Positions 44,462 through 53,589 are shown, counted from the stretch's first letter. The stretch: DNA of 64,000 nt from Tahibacter amnicola (GCF_025398735.1 NZ_CP104694.1:6165465-6229464); one strand, 5' to 3'. Notes: generated by a model from the letters alone, not told the origin. A program made the numbers and translations.

Positions 44462-45318
44462 AGTACGCCGTGATCGCCCACCACGAAAGAGAGTACGCCG
44501 TCCGCATGATGTGTGATGCACTGAGTGTCTCGCCTTCCGGATTCTACGAATGGCGTGAACGCGAACCATCCGAGCGGTCCAAACGGCGCGACACCTTGGA
44601 CGCCTGCGTACAGGCCAGGTTTGTTGCCGAGAAGGGACGCGCAGGCGCACCGCGGTTGACGCACCGCCTGAAGCGGCAAGGACTCAGTGCCGGGCACAAC
44701 CAGGTAGCGGAAAGCCTGCGCAGACAGGGTCTGCGCGCGAAAGCCGCGCGTAAGTTCAAGGCAACAACGAATTCCGTTCACTCGTTACCTGTGGCACCAA
44801 ATCTATTGGAGCAAAACTTCACGGTGGAGCGTCCGAATCAAGTGTGGGTCAGCGACATAACGTTCATCGACACCGCCGAAGGGTGGCTCTACCTGGCGGT
44901 TGTGCTGGATCTATACGCTCGTCGCGTCGTAGGTTGGTCGATGTCGGACCGAATGACCGCCACGCTGGTTTGCGACGCCTTGCGAATGGCCATATTTCGC
45001 CGCCAGCGGCCCCATGGCGTGATCGTTCACTCGGACCGGGGTAGCCAGTACTGCTCACGTGAACACCGCGCCTTGCTCGCGCAGAACGGCTTGATTGCGA
45101 GCATGAGCGCCAAAGGCAATTGCTACGACAATGCAGCCATGGAGAGCTGGAATCATAGCTTGAAAGTTGAAGCGATTCACGGAGAACGGTTCGACACGCG
45201 TGAGCAAGCCAAAGCGCATGTGTTCGACTACATCGAGGTCTACTACAATCGACAGCGGCTCCACTCTACCTTGGGCTACGTCAGCCCCGAAGAGTTTGAG
45301 CTTCTCAAAGTCGCTTAG
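44458..45318 (+). CDS. IS3-family transposase OrfB, copy 2
   Basis: This 286-residue integrase-core protein has DDE residues in VSDITFIDTAEGWLYLAVV, HSDRGSQYCSREHRALL and NAAMESWNHSLKVE. It starts at a GTG (44458), as in copy 1, and stops 30 bp before the element's right end. It is complete and probably functional when made as an OrfAB fusion by frameshifting. Confidence 0.93.
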   Translation: MKYAVIAHHEREYAVRMMCDALSVSPSGFYEWREREPSERSKRRDTLDACVQARFVAEKGRAGAPRLTHRLKRQGLSAGHNQVAESLRRQGLRAKAARKFKATTNSVHSLPVAPNLLEQNFTVERPNQVWVSDITFIDTAEGWLYLAVVLDLYARRVVGWSMSDRMTATLVCDALRMAIFRRQRPHGVIVHSDRGSQYCSREHRALLAQNGLIASMSAKGNCYDNAAMESWNHSLKVEAIHGERFDTREQAKAHVFDYIEVYYNRQRLHSTLGYVSPEEFELLKVA

Positions 45319-45443
45319 CCGAGTGTCCGGAAAACTGGGGCAAGATCACAGGTCCGGGTGACCGACGTCATCGTGGGGACGAACATGCGATCTTGCGTGC
45401 CCGCCGCCACGCGTACCGGAGGCCATCTGACTCACCGCTGGGG

Positions 45444-45776
45444 TCATAGTCGCCGCGAAACAAACTTCCATATGGCTGGCACAAGGACGAACCACTGCAG
45501 TGCGCCGACCACCAGATAAGCAATTTGCCTGATCACAAATGGCCACGGCGCTTTCTCCACAAACTGCAGCCATCCATTCGTCTCCAATGGATACCAAACC
45601 AATCCAGGCACGAGTACCCCTGATGGAGCAGACAGTAGACCAGCCAGCAATTCGGATGCAGCCATGCGTTCCGTGTCGCCAGACAAAAGCGATATGTAGG
45701 AATGGCCCGCAACTAGCAGACAGGCCACACCATAGATGAGCAACGCGACCCTGCGATTTCGGACCTGACTAGGCAT
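45444..45776 (-). CDS. Small hypothetical membrane protein
   Basis: This 110-residue protein has about three hydrophobic segments (RVALLIYGVACLLVAGHSYI, LLSAPSGVLVPGLVWYPLE, FVIRQIAYLVVGALQWFVLV) and a basic C-terminus (FVSRRL). No known family. The frame is open further upstream (to 45902) into the repeat at 45888-45989, so the start is uncertain; the ATG at 45776 (MPSQVRNRRVALL) is used because the preceding residues look random. Confidence 0.5.
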   Translation of the reverse strand: MPSQVRNRRVALLIYGVACLLVAGHSYISLLSGDTERMAASELLAGLLSAPSGVLVPGLVWYPLETNGWLQFVEKAPWPFVIRQIAYLVVGALQWFVLVPAIWKFVSRRL

Positions 45777-45887
45777 CGTAGCCCCGCCACTTGAATGCCG
45801 GACCATCAGAGGCTTCTGGATTTGTCCCTGCACGTGGACTGACACCATTCGGTAGTCTTCCTGGCGCAGTCCCAGCCATTTTGGAGG

Positions 45888-45989
45888 TCCCAGCAGGTAC
45901 ATCGACGCGAAACGGAGTTGAAGCCATTACCTTCGCTCCTCTGCCGAGGCCGATGCTAGCAGAGCCGGTTGGGGCCGGCAGCAGGCTTA
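45888..45989. repeat. About 100-bp repeat of the EAL gene 5' end, copy 2
   Basis: Direct-orientation copy of 38625-38727. On the minus strand it encodes MASTPFRVDVPAG (start 45927) after the same ribosome site, then diverges into an unrelated reading frame that stops at 45769. It is therefore the detached head of an EAL-type gene. The two copies flank the whole insertion-sequence region (about 7.2 kb apart). Confidence 0.85.
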
Positions 45990-46056
45990 GCGCGGATGGC
46001 ACTGACGGGCGGGCTGGACGCCACCACAGGGCTCGTCGCGTCGTCGGCGGCGCGAC

Positions 46057-46299
46057 TTGGCCCAGACGATATCCGCGAAGCGACTACCGGCTGTGCGTGA
46101 CCAATGGCGATCGCGCTTTCTTGCATCTGTGCGCGAGAAGGTACTGGCGGCACTGTGCGCGCAACTATCAGCACGCGACCTAAGGATGCCCGCGGATTCG
46201 CGAGGTGATGTTGAAATAGATATATGTGAAAAATCATGGAGTCTATGGCGGCTCATCCTTCCGGAAGGATTCGTCTTCTATGATCCTGAGGAGGAGTAA
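46057..46299 (+). CDS. Doubtful small hypothetical protein
   Basis: An 80-codon frame from a TTG start, with a plausible second half (EKVLAALCAQLSARDLRM, then VEIDICEKSWSLWRLILPEG and the end FYDPEEE). No family is recognised and there is no convincing ribosome site. The first 25 residues look like translated non-coding DNA, so it may be the tail of a lost gene. Confidence 0.3.
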   Translation: MAQTISAKRLPAVRDQWRSRFLASVREKVLAALCAQLSARDLRMPADSRGDVEIDICEKSWSLWRLILPEGFVFYDPEEE

Positions 46300-46410
46300 G
46301 GCGCCGTAAGTCGCCGCGTTCGATCCGGCGCCTGCCTGGACAGAGCAGCTAGCTTTCCGGATGCAGGTAGCGTGTGAGTCAACGGCAGTCCCGCCAGGCG
46401 CCTTGGAATG

Positions 46411-46436
46411 GTCCGGGCACGCCAGCGTGCCCGGAC
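46411..46436. repeat. 26-bp near-perfect palindrome
   Basis: GTCCGGGCACGC (46411-46422) pairs fully with 46425-46436 across 2 nt. There is no T tract. It lies about 65 bp beyond the stop of the DUF4279 pseudogene. It could be a transcription end or an extragenic palindrome. The surrounding 46300-46499 has no other feature. Confidence 0.5.
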
Positions 46437-46499
46437 CGCTTCCCGTCGATGCGCAGGGCGCCCTTGCTCGACGCGAAACACGGTCATGCAGCCATGGCG

Positions 46500-46917
46500 C
46501 TAGGGCACGTCGTCGGAGAAGTAGTTGTCGATATAGAGCGGAATCTTCTACCCGGCGAGAAGGCAAAGCGCTTCCGGCGACAAAAGAGGGCCGCCGTCGA
46601 AGCTCGACTGGAAGTGTCCGCACCACCACACAAGGGAACCGCCTGCCATGCAGGCCATCAGCTTCTCGCGGTGGGGCTTCAACTCGTCCATCAAACGACG
46701 CAGCGCGGCGTCGAGGTCGATGTACTCCGCTTCACCACTGGTGAGCGTACGACCAAAATCCTTCTCGGCCTGGAACCCGCGGCGCCTGATGCGTTGGTTT
46801 CAATGCCAACTTCTCGGTGATCCGGTCGGGATCCCCCGAAATGCGAAGGGCAACGGTATAGCGATGACCTGGCTGGACTGCTGTCATTTGATCCGTGGCG
46901 TCGGTTTGATCGGCCAT
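46500..46917 (-). pseudogene. DUF4279-family gene with a frameshift and a nonsense codon
   Basis: The start MADQTDATDQMTAVQPGHRY (46917) and the segments VALRISGDPDRITEKLALKP and GREGFWSYAH follow the DUF4279 pattern. That frame stops at 46732 just after HQW. One nucleotide later the homologous continuation reads EAEYIDLDAALRRLMDELKP, then SLVWWCGHFQSSFDGGPLLS, is cut by an in-frame TAG after LLAG, and resumes as KIPLYIDNYFSDDVP to the stop at 46500. Two independent lesions mean a decayed gene, not a sequencing slip. DUF4279 proteins are often found in toxin/immunity neighbourhoods. Confidence 0.75.
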
Positions 46918-46922
46918 GAGAC

Positions 46923-46952
46923 GACAAAGGGCCGATTTCTCGGCCCTTTGTC
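46923..46952. terminator. Bidirectional hairpin before the Ig-like lipoprotein gene end
   Basis: GACAAAGGGCCGA (46923-46935) pairs perfectly with 46940-46952 across the loop TTTC. The stem lies 25 bp after the stop of the minus-strand Ig-like lipoprotein gene and just upstream of the DUF4279 pseudogene. It probably ends the pil/Ig-like transcript. Confidence 0.7.
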
Positions 46953-46977
46953 TTGCCTCATGGAAGCGCTGCCGCGT

Positions 46978-49314
46978 TTACGGACAGGTGGGCGGACTGA
47001 AGTCGTCGCAGGCCACACCGTTGAAGCGGACCGATCCGGTCAATCCGCTCGTCGTCGTGAACGTACAAACTCCCTGGCCAGGTGCGCCACCTGCCGTCGT
47101 TGCGCCGAAGCCGGTGGCTGTTGCCACGACAGTCAGGACACCGCTGCTGTTGGTAGTGCCGCTGGTCGGCGTCACCGTCAGCGACGCACCCGCGCCACCA
47201 GAAGCGGTGCAGCTGCCGTTGATCTGCACACCCGGAAGACCGGCACCCTGGTCGTCCAGCGCACGAATCGTGATGGTCGCGTTTTCCGGATTGTTATTGA
47301 CCGTCACATTCGCCGGCGAAACCTGCAGGGTCGCCACGTTGACCACGATGGTCACCGAGCGGCTGATGCCGGCGACGGTGAAGGTCACGGTGCCGCTGCC
47401 GGTCGTCTGGTCGTTGCTGGCCGGAACGTTCTGGGTGACCACGTTGGCGACCGCGCAACCATCCGGACCGGTGAGGCTGTCCAGGTAGCCGGGCGAGGTG
47501 TTGCCGTCGACTGTGCCGGTACCACCGGTCAGCTGGAAGCGGAAGCCCACCGGCAGCATCTGGATCGGCGCTTCGAGGGCGTCGACCACGCAGATCGTGA
47601 CCTGCTGCGGACGGTTGCCCAGGATCGGGTTCGGCGAGACCGTCACCGCGGCGTCAGCGATACCCGGGTAGCGCAGGGTTTCGACGTCGGTGGCGCGGCG
47701 GGTCGTGCCGGTCAGCGGATCGATGCTCTCGCCTTCGGCCCAGATGGCGACCGGGCGGCCCAGCGACGTGATCGGATAGTTCAGACGAACCGTTGCCGCA
47801 CCGTGCTGGTCGACCTGCGCCGTCGCACCGATGTTGCCGTGCATCGAGCGACCCATGATGTACGGCAGGACACTGCCGTAGTTCACGCTCGTACCCGTGG
47901 TGTTGTTCAGGTTGAACGGGCTGGTCGTCGCGGCCGTCGTTTCGTTGATGATCGTCTGGATCGTGACGGCGGATTCGAGATCGGCGTTGCCGGTCACGTC
48001 CTTGCCGAAGACCAGCAGCGCGTCACCCGGGCCGGCACCGCCACCCGCCGTGCGGAAGCGGCCGGTCGGCGCGGTGAACATGTTCCCGCCTTCCTGCGGA
48101 TTGCCGTCGCCGCCCGAGATCAGGAACTGGCCAGCCAGCGCACCGGCGTCGTACTCACCCACGGGGGAGTCGATCGAACCGAAGCGGATCAGCGTGCCCG
48201 GGAGTGCCGGATTACCCTGGCGGTCCTGCGCTTCTGCCGTGACGGTGAGCGAATAGGTGCCTTCGCACTCCGAGGGCGGCTGCGGATCAATGCAGGAATC
48301 CAGCTCGTTGGTGACGGAATTGGCGATGATGGCCGCCAGCGTCGGGATCGTCAGCTTCACCGAATACAGCTTGCCGTCAGAGACGACAATGTTCTTGGTG
48401 ATCGCGATCGGCGTCGTGATGCCGTTGTCGACGTTGTTGTCGGCGGCGTCAGACGTGGCGCGCACGACAATGGCGCCCTGGATCGAACCGGCCGTGAACG
48501 TCGCACCGGCGATACCCTGGATGGTGCGCGTCTTGATCAGGTTGCCGGTGTGCGAAGCACCACTGGCGTCTACGGCGGTGATGGTGCCGCTGCCGGCCTG
48601 GCCGAGGACTTCCAGCTGCACATTGTTGACAGCGCCGTTGCCCGAGCCCGGGTTAGGTATGTTGGCACCGTTACCGTCCGCGACGCGAACGGTCAGCTGA
48701 TTCGTGCTGGTGCCACCGGAGTTCGCCAGGTACACGGCGCCCGGCGACGTGGTGATGGTGATGGACGCAGGCAGCGGCGGCGTTCCGGAAACAATGCGGA
48801 TCGGAACGGTGGTCGAGATCGTCGTCGGAGACGCCGGATCCTTTGCGGTGATCGTCAACATCGCGGTACCGGTCTGGTCATCCGCGTGCACGAAGATCGT
48901 GGCATGACCGCCCGTGGTGTGCACCGGGGCCGAACCCATGAGGGTCAGGAACTCGTTGCCTTCCGCGGTGGGTGGCGTCTTGGTCTGGCCGATCCACGGC
49001 GTCGTGGGATCGTCCAGCATCGAGAACGAGGCGATCGTGGTCGGGGCGATCGATACGTTGACGTCGGTGCCGGACACGAGGTCGCCATTGGCGCGGCGCC
49101 AGGCCACATTCACTTCGCCCATGTACGGCGAACCGAAGAAGGGACCGACGCCATCCCGGTTGACGGGCAGCTCGATCACCGACGGCGTGGCGACCAGCGT
49201 ACCGCTCGGCGTGGGTTGGAACGCACCGTCGCTGCCGCTACCGCCGCCACCTCCGCAGCTGGCCAACATAATGCTGGCCGGCAACAGGGCGAGGCATTGT
49301 TTGAAAGCTCTCAT
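46978..49314 (-). CDS. Large Ig-like (invasin-type) surface lipoprotein encoded behind pilQ
   Basis: This 778-residue protein has a lipoprotein signal (QCLALLPASIMLASCGGGGG, lipobox LASC) followed by a Gly-rich linker and a chain of bacterial Ig-like domains with Thr/Val/Gly-rich strands (for example VNNNPENATITIRALDDQGA and SGVLTVVATATGFGATTAGG). A few Cys pairs are present (ELDSCIDPQPPSECEG; the last CDDFSPPTCP). It is probably on the outer membrane. It follows pilQ by 76 bp on the same strand, so it may be part of the pilus transcript and could act with the secretin or in adhesion; this is inference. The ATG at 49314 is used because the signal begins there. Confidence 0.8.
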   Translation of the reverse strand: MRAFKQCLALLPASIMLASCGGGGGSGSDGAFQPTPSGTLVATPSVIELPVNRDGVGPFFGSPYMGEVNVAWRRANGDLVSGTDVNVSIAPTTIASFSMLDDPTTPWIGQTKTPPTAEGNEFLTLMGSAPVHTTGGHATIFVHADDQTGTAMLTITAKDPASPTTISTTVPIRIVSGTPPLPASITITTSPGAVYLANSGGTSTNQLTVRVADGNGANIPNPGSGNGAVNNVQLEVLGQAGSGTITAVDASGASHTGNLIKTRTIQGIAGATFTAGSIQGAIVVRATSDAADNNVDNGITTPIAITKNIVVSDGKLYSVKLTIPTLAAIIANSVTNELDSCIDPQPPSECEGTYSLTVTAEAQDRQGNPALPGTLIRFGSIDSPVGEYDAGALAGQFLISGGDGNPQEGGNMFTAPTGRFRTAGGGAGPGDALLVFGKDVTGNADLESAVTIQTIINETTAATTSPFNLNNTTGTSVNYGSVLPYIMGRSMHGNIGATAQVDQHGAATVRLNYPITSLGRPVAIWAEGESIDPLTGTTRRATDVETLRYPGIADAAVTVSPNPILGNRPQQVTICVVDALEAPIQMLPVGFRFQLTGGTGTVDGNTSPGYLDSLTGPDGCAVANVVTQNVPASNDQTTGSGTVTFTVAGISRSVTIVVNVATLQVSPANVTVNNNPENATITIRALDDQGAGLPGVQINGSCTASGGAGASLTVTPTSGTTNSSGVLTVVATATGFGATTAGGAPGQGVCTFTTTSGLTGSVRFNGVACDDFSPPTCP

Positions 49315-49390
49315 GTCGTCTCTCCAAAGCTCGCAATTCACCTGATGCTTTGATCCGCGGCGACCAGGGTCGCCGGCGAGCTCAAATGGC

Positions 49391-51667
49391 TTACTTCAGG
49401 CTCTCGTTCAAAATCCGCGGCGTCACGAAGATCAGCAGTTCCGCCTTGTCGCTGGTGTTCTTCTTGTTGCGGAACAGCGCGCCCAGGCCCGGCACGTCGC
49501 CGAGGAAGGGAACCTTCTTGATGTCATCGCGCTTTTCAACTTCGTAGACGCCGCCCAGCACGACCGTCTGGCCGTCGTCGACGAGCACGGACGTATTGAT
49601 CTCGCGCTTGTCGATCTGCGGCACGAAGCCACCGCCGGGGTTCGGCACCAGGGCCGCGATGTTGTCTTTCTTCACCGCGAGGGCCAGGAACACGCGGTTG
49701 TCGTTGGTGATCGTCGGCGTGACCTTGAGCTCGAGCACCGCGTCCTTGAAGCTGACGGTGGCCTGGCCGCCGCCGCCGGCGCCGCCCTGCTGGAAGGTCA
49801 CGTAGCCGATTTCCTGACCCTGCTTGATCACGGCTTCCTGCTGGTTGGTCGTGATCACACGCGGGCTGGAGATCACTTCGCCGCGGGCTTCCGTCTGCGC
49901 GGCAGACAGTTCCAGGTCGAGCAGGTAATCCGCGCCGAGGATCGCAAGGCCGAAGCTGCCGGCCGGGGTGGCCGCGGGCAGGTTCACACCAAGACGATTA
50001 CCGAGCGAGGGCACGGCGACACCACCCGGGATGACCGAGGGGTTGGACACCGGCGTGCCACGATTGCCTTCGAAGCGGTTGATCAGGGCGATGTTGGTCA
50101 TCTGGTCAACGGCCGCCTGCGTGCCGGAGAGGCTGATCACATTGCCGTTGTTATCTTCATAGCCGCCCGACACGCCGAAGCGCACGCCCAGTTCCTTGGC
50201 GAAATCGTCGGTCGCAATGACGATGCGCGATTCGATCAGGACCTGCTGAACCGGACGGTCCAGCGTCAGGACGAGTTCGCGGATCTCGTTGATCTTGTCC
50301 GGAGTGTCGTTGACGAGCAGCGTGTTCGTGCGCTCGTCCCAGGTGACGCTGCCGCGCGGCGACAGGAAGCCGGAAACCGCGCCGGCACCACCACCCGCAC
50401 CGCCGCCCGCCGGCGCCGCACCACCAGCCGCCCCACCGCCCGAGCCACCGGAGGAGTTGATCAGCGCGGCGATGTCCTTGGCCTTACCGTAGCTGACCGG
50501 GATATAGGCGGACTGCAGTTCCACGCGCTGTTCGAGCGCGATGCGTGCGTCTTCGATCGCCTGCTCGCGATCAGCGATTTCTTTCTGCGGAGCGACCCAG
50601 ATCACGTTGTCGCGGCGACGCTTGTCCAGGCCCTTGGCCTGCAGCACCAGATCCAGCGCCTGGTCCCACGGCACGTTGATGAGGCGCAGGGTCACGTTGC
50701 CCGACACGGTGTCGGCAACGACGATGTTCAGGTCGGACACGTCCGCGATCAGCTGGAGCACCGAGCGGGTCGGGATGTCCTGGAAGTTGAAGGTCACGCG
50801 GGCACCGGTGTATTCCGGCGGCGCGTTCTTGTCTTTCTTCTTGGGATCTTCGCGCTTGGGAGCGATCTCCAGGATGTACTCATTGCCAGTCTGGTAGGCC
50901 AGCTGCTCGTACGGACCCTTTGCAGAGATCTCCATGCGTGCGCCATTGCCACGGCTGCGCGTCTCGACGAACTGCACGGGCGTGGCGAAATCGAGCAGAT
51001 CCAGACGCTGAGCGAGATTGTTCGGCAGCTGCGCGTTGTAGAGATCCAGGGTGATCTTGTCACCGTCACGCTTGACGTCGGTCGTGGCACCTTCACCGGT
51101 GAAGGTGATGATGATGCGGCCCTCGCCGTTCGCGCCGCGGCGGAAGTCGACGTTGGAGATCTGTACGTTGCCCGCCGCAATCGCCTTGGTCGGGTTGTTG
51201 TTGGTGGAAGCGGTCGCTTCTGCCGAACCCGTCACGCCATTAGCGATGGTCAGGACCAGGTTGTTGCCGTCGATCTTGGTGACGTGGCTCGACGGCCGCA
51301 CCAGGTCGACCACCACGCGGGTGCGACCCGCGGCCTCAATGGCCGATACCGATGTCGTCGAACCGACATTGATGGTGAGGTTGCGCTGCGCGACGGCGCT
51401 GCGCGTATCCGCCAGGTCCAGCGCAATGCGCGGCGGCGTATCCGTGGTGAAGATCTGCGGCTCGTTGACCGGGCCTGAAAGCTTCAGGGTCAGCTCGACC
51501 TTGCCGCCTGGCAAGGTGTTGTAGCTGACGTCTTCGAGCACATTCTCCGCCCGGGCTGTCGCCATTCCGGCGGCCCCGACGAACGCCAGCACAGTTAAGC
51601 AACGGCGCACCACCCGGATGACGGGACCAGACGCACGTCCCTGATTGTTGGCAGCTGTCGTAGTCAT
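49391..51667 (-). CDS. pilQ: Type IV pilus secretin
   Basis: The 758-residue outer-membrane secretin lets the pilus pass. It has a signal peptide (LTVLAFVGAAGMATARAE), two AMIN domains (residues about 45-260, for peptidoglycan), an STN/N0-type domain (VTFNFQDIPTRSVLQLIADV), N1 domains and the secretin core (about 470-758; VPFLGDVPGLGALFRNKKN). A Gly/Ala-rich loop (SSGGSGGGAAGGAAPAGGG, about residue 405) interrupts N1. The ATG at 51667 has GGGGGTGA 6 nt before it. Last of pilMNOPQ. Confidence 0.96.
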   Translation of the reverse strand: MTTTAANNQGRASGPVIRVVRRCLTVLAFVGAAGMATARAENVLEDVSYNTLPGGKVELTLKLSGPVNEPQIFTTDTPPRIALDLADTRSAVAQRNLTINVGSTTSVSAIEAAGRTRVVVDLVRPSSHVTKIDGNNLVLTIANGVTGSAEATASTNNNPTKAIAAGNVQISNVDFRRGANGEGRIIITFTGEGATTDVKRDGDKITLDLYNAQLPNNLAQRLDLLDFATPVQFVETRSRGNGARMEISAKGPYEQLAYQTGNEYILEIAPKREDPKKKDKNAPPEYTGARVTFNFQDIPTRSVLQLIADVSDLNIVVADTVSGNVTLRLINVPWDQALDLVLQAKGLDKRRRDNVIWVAPQKEIADREQAIEDARIALEQRVELQSAYIPVSYGKAKDIAALINSSGGSGGGAAGGAAPAGGGAGGGAGAVSGFLSPRGSVTWDERTNTLLVNDTPDKINEIRELVLTLDRPVQQVLIESRIVIATDDFAKELGVRFGVSGGYEDNNGNVISLSGTQAAVDQMTNIALINRFEGNRGTPVSNPSVIPGGVAVPSLGNRLGVNLPAATPAGSFGLAILGADYLLDLELSAAQTEARGEVISSPRVITTNQQEAVIKQGQEIGYVTFQQGGAGGGGQATVSFKDAVLELKVTPTITNDNRVFLALAVKKDNIAALVPNPGGGFVPQIDKREINTSVLVDDGQTVVLGGVYEVEKRDDIKKVPFLGDVPGLGALFRNKKNTSDKAELLIFVTPRILNESLK

Positions 51668-51690
51668 GAAGATCACCCCCAATGGGCCTC

Positions 51691-52212
51691 TTATTTGTCA
51701 CCGAGCGCGATCGACGCCTGGCGTTCCATCCAACCGCCGGCACCGTTGGGAACCAGCTCGACGAGTTCGATTCTGTCCTCGGCGATGGTCGTAATACGGC
51801 CGAAGTTCTGGCCTAGATAGTTTTTCACATGGACGCGATGCACCACGCCGTCCGGATCCTTTACGAGGCCTTCCATCGCATCGCCGATGCCAAGTGTCCC
51901 GACCATCGACAGTCCGTCCAGGGGGAAGCTCTCCAGCGGTTCCTTGACGCGATTCTCGTCAGGCCGCGGTCCTGATCCTTCCGAGGTCAGTTCCGCGCTC
52001 TGCTCTTCGGCACTCGGGCTGAAGGGGTCGCGCAGGCCCTGATCCTTGTATTCAAATGTTTCGAACGTCTTGATGATGGGCAGTGGATCGATCGGCGCGC
52101 CCTTTTTTGCCTTTTCAGCGGCGACCCAGTCTTCCAGATCGCGGCGACCGGCGGTGCAGCCTGTCAGCGTCAGCGCGACCCCCACAGTGATTACAGCGAT
52201 TCGCAGGCGCAT
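51691..52212 (-). CDS. pilP: Type IV pilus inner-membrane lipoprotein PilP
   Basis: This 173-residue lipoprotein (RIAVITVGVALTLTGCTAG, lipobox LTGC) has the PilP beta domain at residues 60-170 (GLRDPFSPS ... LDGLSMVGTLGIGDAMEGLV). It links the PilMNO inner-membrane platform to the PilQ secretin. The gap to pilO is 2 bp and to pilQ 23 bp. The usual length for the family is 170-180. Confidence 0.94.
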   Translation of the reverse strand: MRLRIAVITVGVALTLTGCTAGRRDLEDWVAAEKAKKGAPIDPLPIIKTFETFEYKDQGLRDPFSPSAEEQSAELTSEGSGPRPDENRVKEPLESFPLDGLSMVGTLGIGDAMEGLVKDPDGVVHRVHVKNYLGQNFGRITTIAEDRIELVELVPNGAGGWMERQASIALGDK

Positions 52213-52214
52213 GC

Positions 52215-52946
52215 TTAGTGCCCTCCGTGAGGCGACGGCGGCGGCGGAGTTGCCGGTTTCGCGCCTGGCGGTGGCGGTGCAGCCGGTGTTCCTGCGGCAC
52301 CTGTGGCGGTCGGCATTTCATCATCTTCAACGTAGCGATACGTCTTTACCGTGCCTTCCAGCGTCAGACTGCCGGCGTCAGCGAGGTTCTGTGCCGATTT
52401 GCCCGCGGCGCCCTGCTGGCCCTTCGGGCGCAGCGAGACGTCGTGCATGGTGAGGATCACCACGCGTGGCAGCGAGGCAACGCCGCTGATGAACGTACCG
52501 AACTGGTGATAGCCGCCGACCATCCGCAAGGTGATCGGTTTCTCGGCGTAGAACTCCTTGATGATTTCCGCGCCCGGCTGGAACAGATCGTTCTCGATGC
52601 CCGACGACAGCGCCGTCTGCGAGATGTCGACCAGCAGCTCCGGCATTTCGGTCTTGCTCGGCAGCTGGCGCAACATCTGGCGTAGCATGTCTTTCATTTC
52701 TTCCAGCTGTACGCGCAGCGCTTCGAGGTTGACGGCTTTCGCCTGCATCGTGGCGAAGTCGGTGCGCAGTCCCTTTTCCTTGCGTTCCAGGGATTCGAGA
52801 CTTTCCTGCTGCCCCTTGATCTGGAACCACCAGCCGCCCAGAACGATCAGGCCGAACAGCAGCACACAGAAGGTGAGTTTGACACTCTTGGGCCAACCAC
52901 CGATGTTGCCTGTGTCAAGGTTTCGGAAATCCGAGAAGAAACTCAT
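52215..52946 (-). CDS. pilO: Type IV pilus assembly protein PilO
   Basis: This 243-residue bitopic inner-membrane protein has a short cytoplasmic start, a TM helix (VKLTFCVLLFGLIVLGGWWF, residues about 22-41), a coiled coil (EKGLRTDFATMQAKAVNLEA) and a periplasmic ferredoxin-like domain. The C-terminal tail is Pro/Gly-rich (PPPGAKPATPPPPSPHGGH). It dimerises with PilN. The start overlaps the pilN stop by 4 bp (ATGA). Confidence 0.94.
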   Translation of the reverse strand: MSFFSDFRNLDTGNIGGWPKSVKLTFCVLLFGLIVLGGWWFQIKGQQESLESLERKEKGLRTDFATMQAKAVNLEALRVQLEEMKDMLRQMLRQLPSKTEMPELLVDISQTALSSGIENDLFQPGAEIIKEFYAEKPITLRMVGGYHQFGTFISGVASLPRVVILTMHDVSLRPKGQQGAAGKSAQNLADAGSLTLEGTVKTYRYVEDDEMPTATGAAGTPAAPPPPGAKPATPPPPSPHGGH

Positions 52947-53589
52947 GGCGTCGCTCCCTTCGGCGCGGGCGGAGTCGCCGCCTTCGGCGCAGCCGGGATG
53001 GCACCCGGCGCGGCGGGGGACGTCGCGTCAGTCTGTTCTTCGCCGGCGGGCTTGCGCAGCTTCACGTCCATGGCGAAGTCGTAGGGCATGCGCTTCTCGT
53101 TCGTGCGCTTGATTTCGGTCTTCTTGAGGTCGGGATGTCCGAGCCACGGCGATGCCTCGACATTGCGCATGTACGTGGCGACGCTGGCGTTGGACTGCGC
53201 GACACCTTCGAGCGTCAGCACATCACCGACCTGCTTGAGGGAGGTCAGACGCACGCCGTCGGGAATCGTGCGCACCAGCTCGTCGAACATGTGCACCATC
53301 TGCGAGCGGTTGGCCTGCAGCTGTTCGATGACCTGCTTGCGCGCGAGCAGCTTGCTGCGCGTCTTGTCCAGTTCCTTGATTTCCTCAAGTTTCTTCTGGA
53401 CTTCCTTGATCTCTCTTTCCAGGTACGCGTTTCGGTCGTTCTGGTTCTGGATACGGGCATCCATCCAGAACATCAGACCGAGGAATACCGCGATGCCGAC
53501 GACCGCAGCCATGCCGAGCATCATGTAGAACTCGCGCTCGCGCTGCTTGCGCCTTTCGGCTCGCCACGGAAGTAGGTTTATTCTGGCCA

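Larger units (their letters stand above)
44099..45348 (+). mobile_element. IS3-family element, copy 2 (1250 bp), intact
   Basis: Inverted ends TGATCCTACCCCAGTTTGCC (44099) and the related TGATCTTGCCCCAGTTTTCC read inward from 45348. They are flanked by the 3-bp target duplication CAG (44096-44098 and 45349-45351). Orientation is opposite to copy 1. Encoded OrfA and OrfB are complete. Sequence differs from copy 1 at many positions, so the two are separate arrivals of related elements rather than a recent copy. Confidence 0.93.

Noticed and set aside
40037-45348. Composite transposon formed by the two IS3-family elements
   Set aside because: Each element has its own 3-bp target duplication and the two are diverged.
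46648-49353. 901-codon open frame antisense to the Ig-like lipoprotein gene
   Set aside because: Arg/Gly/Asp-rich translation without domains; it is the mirror of a Thr/Val-rich gene in high-GC DNA.
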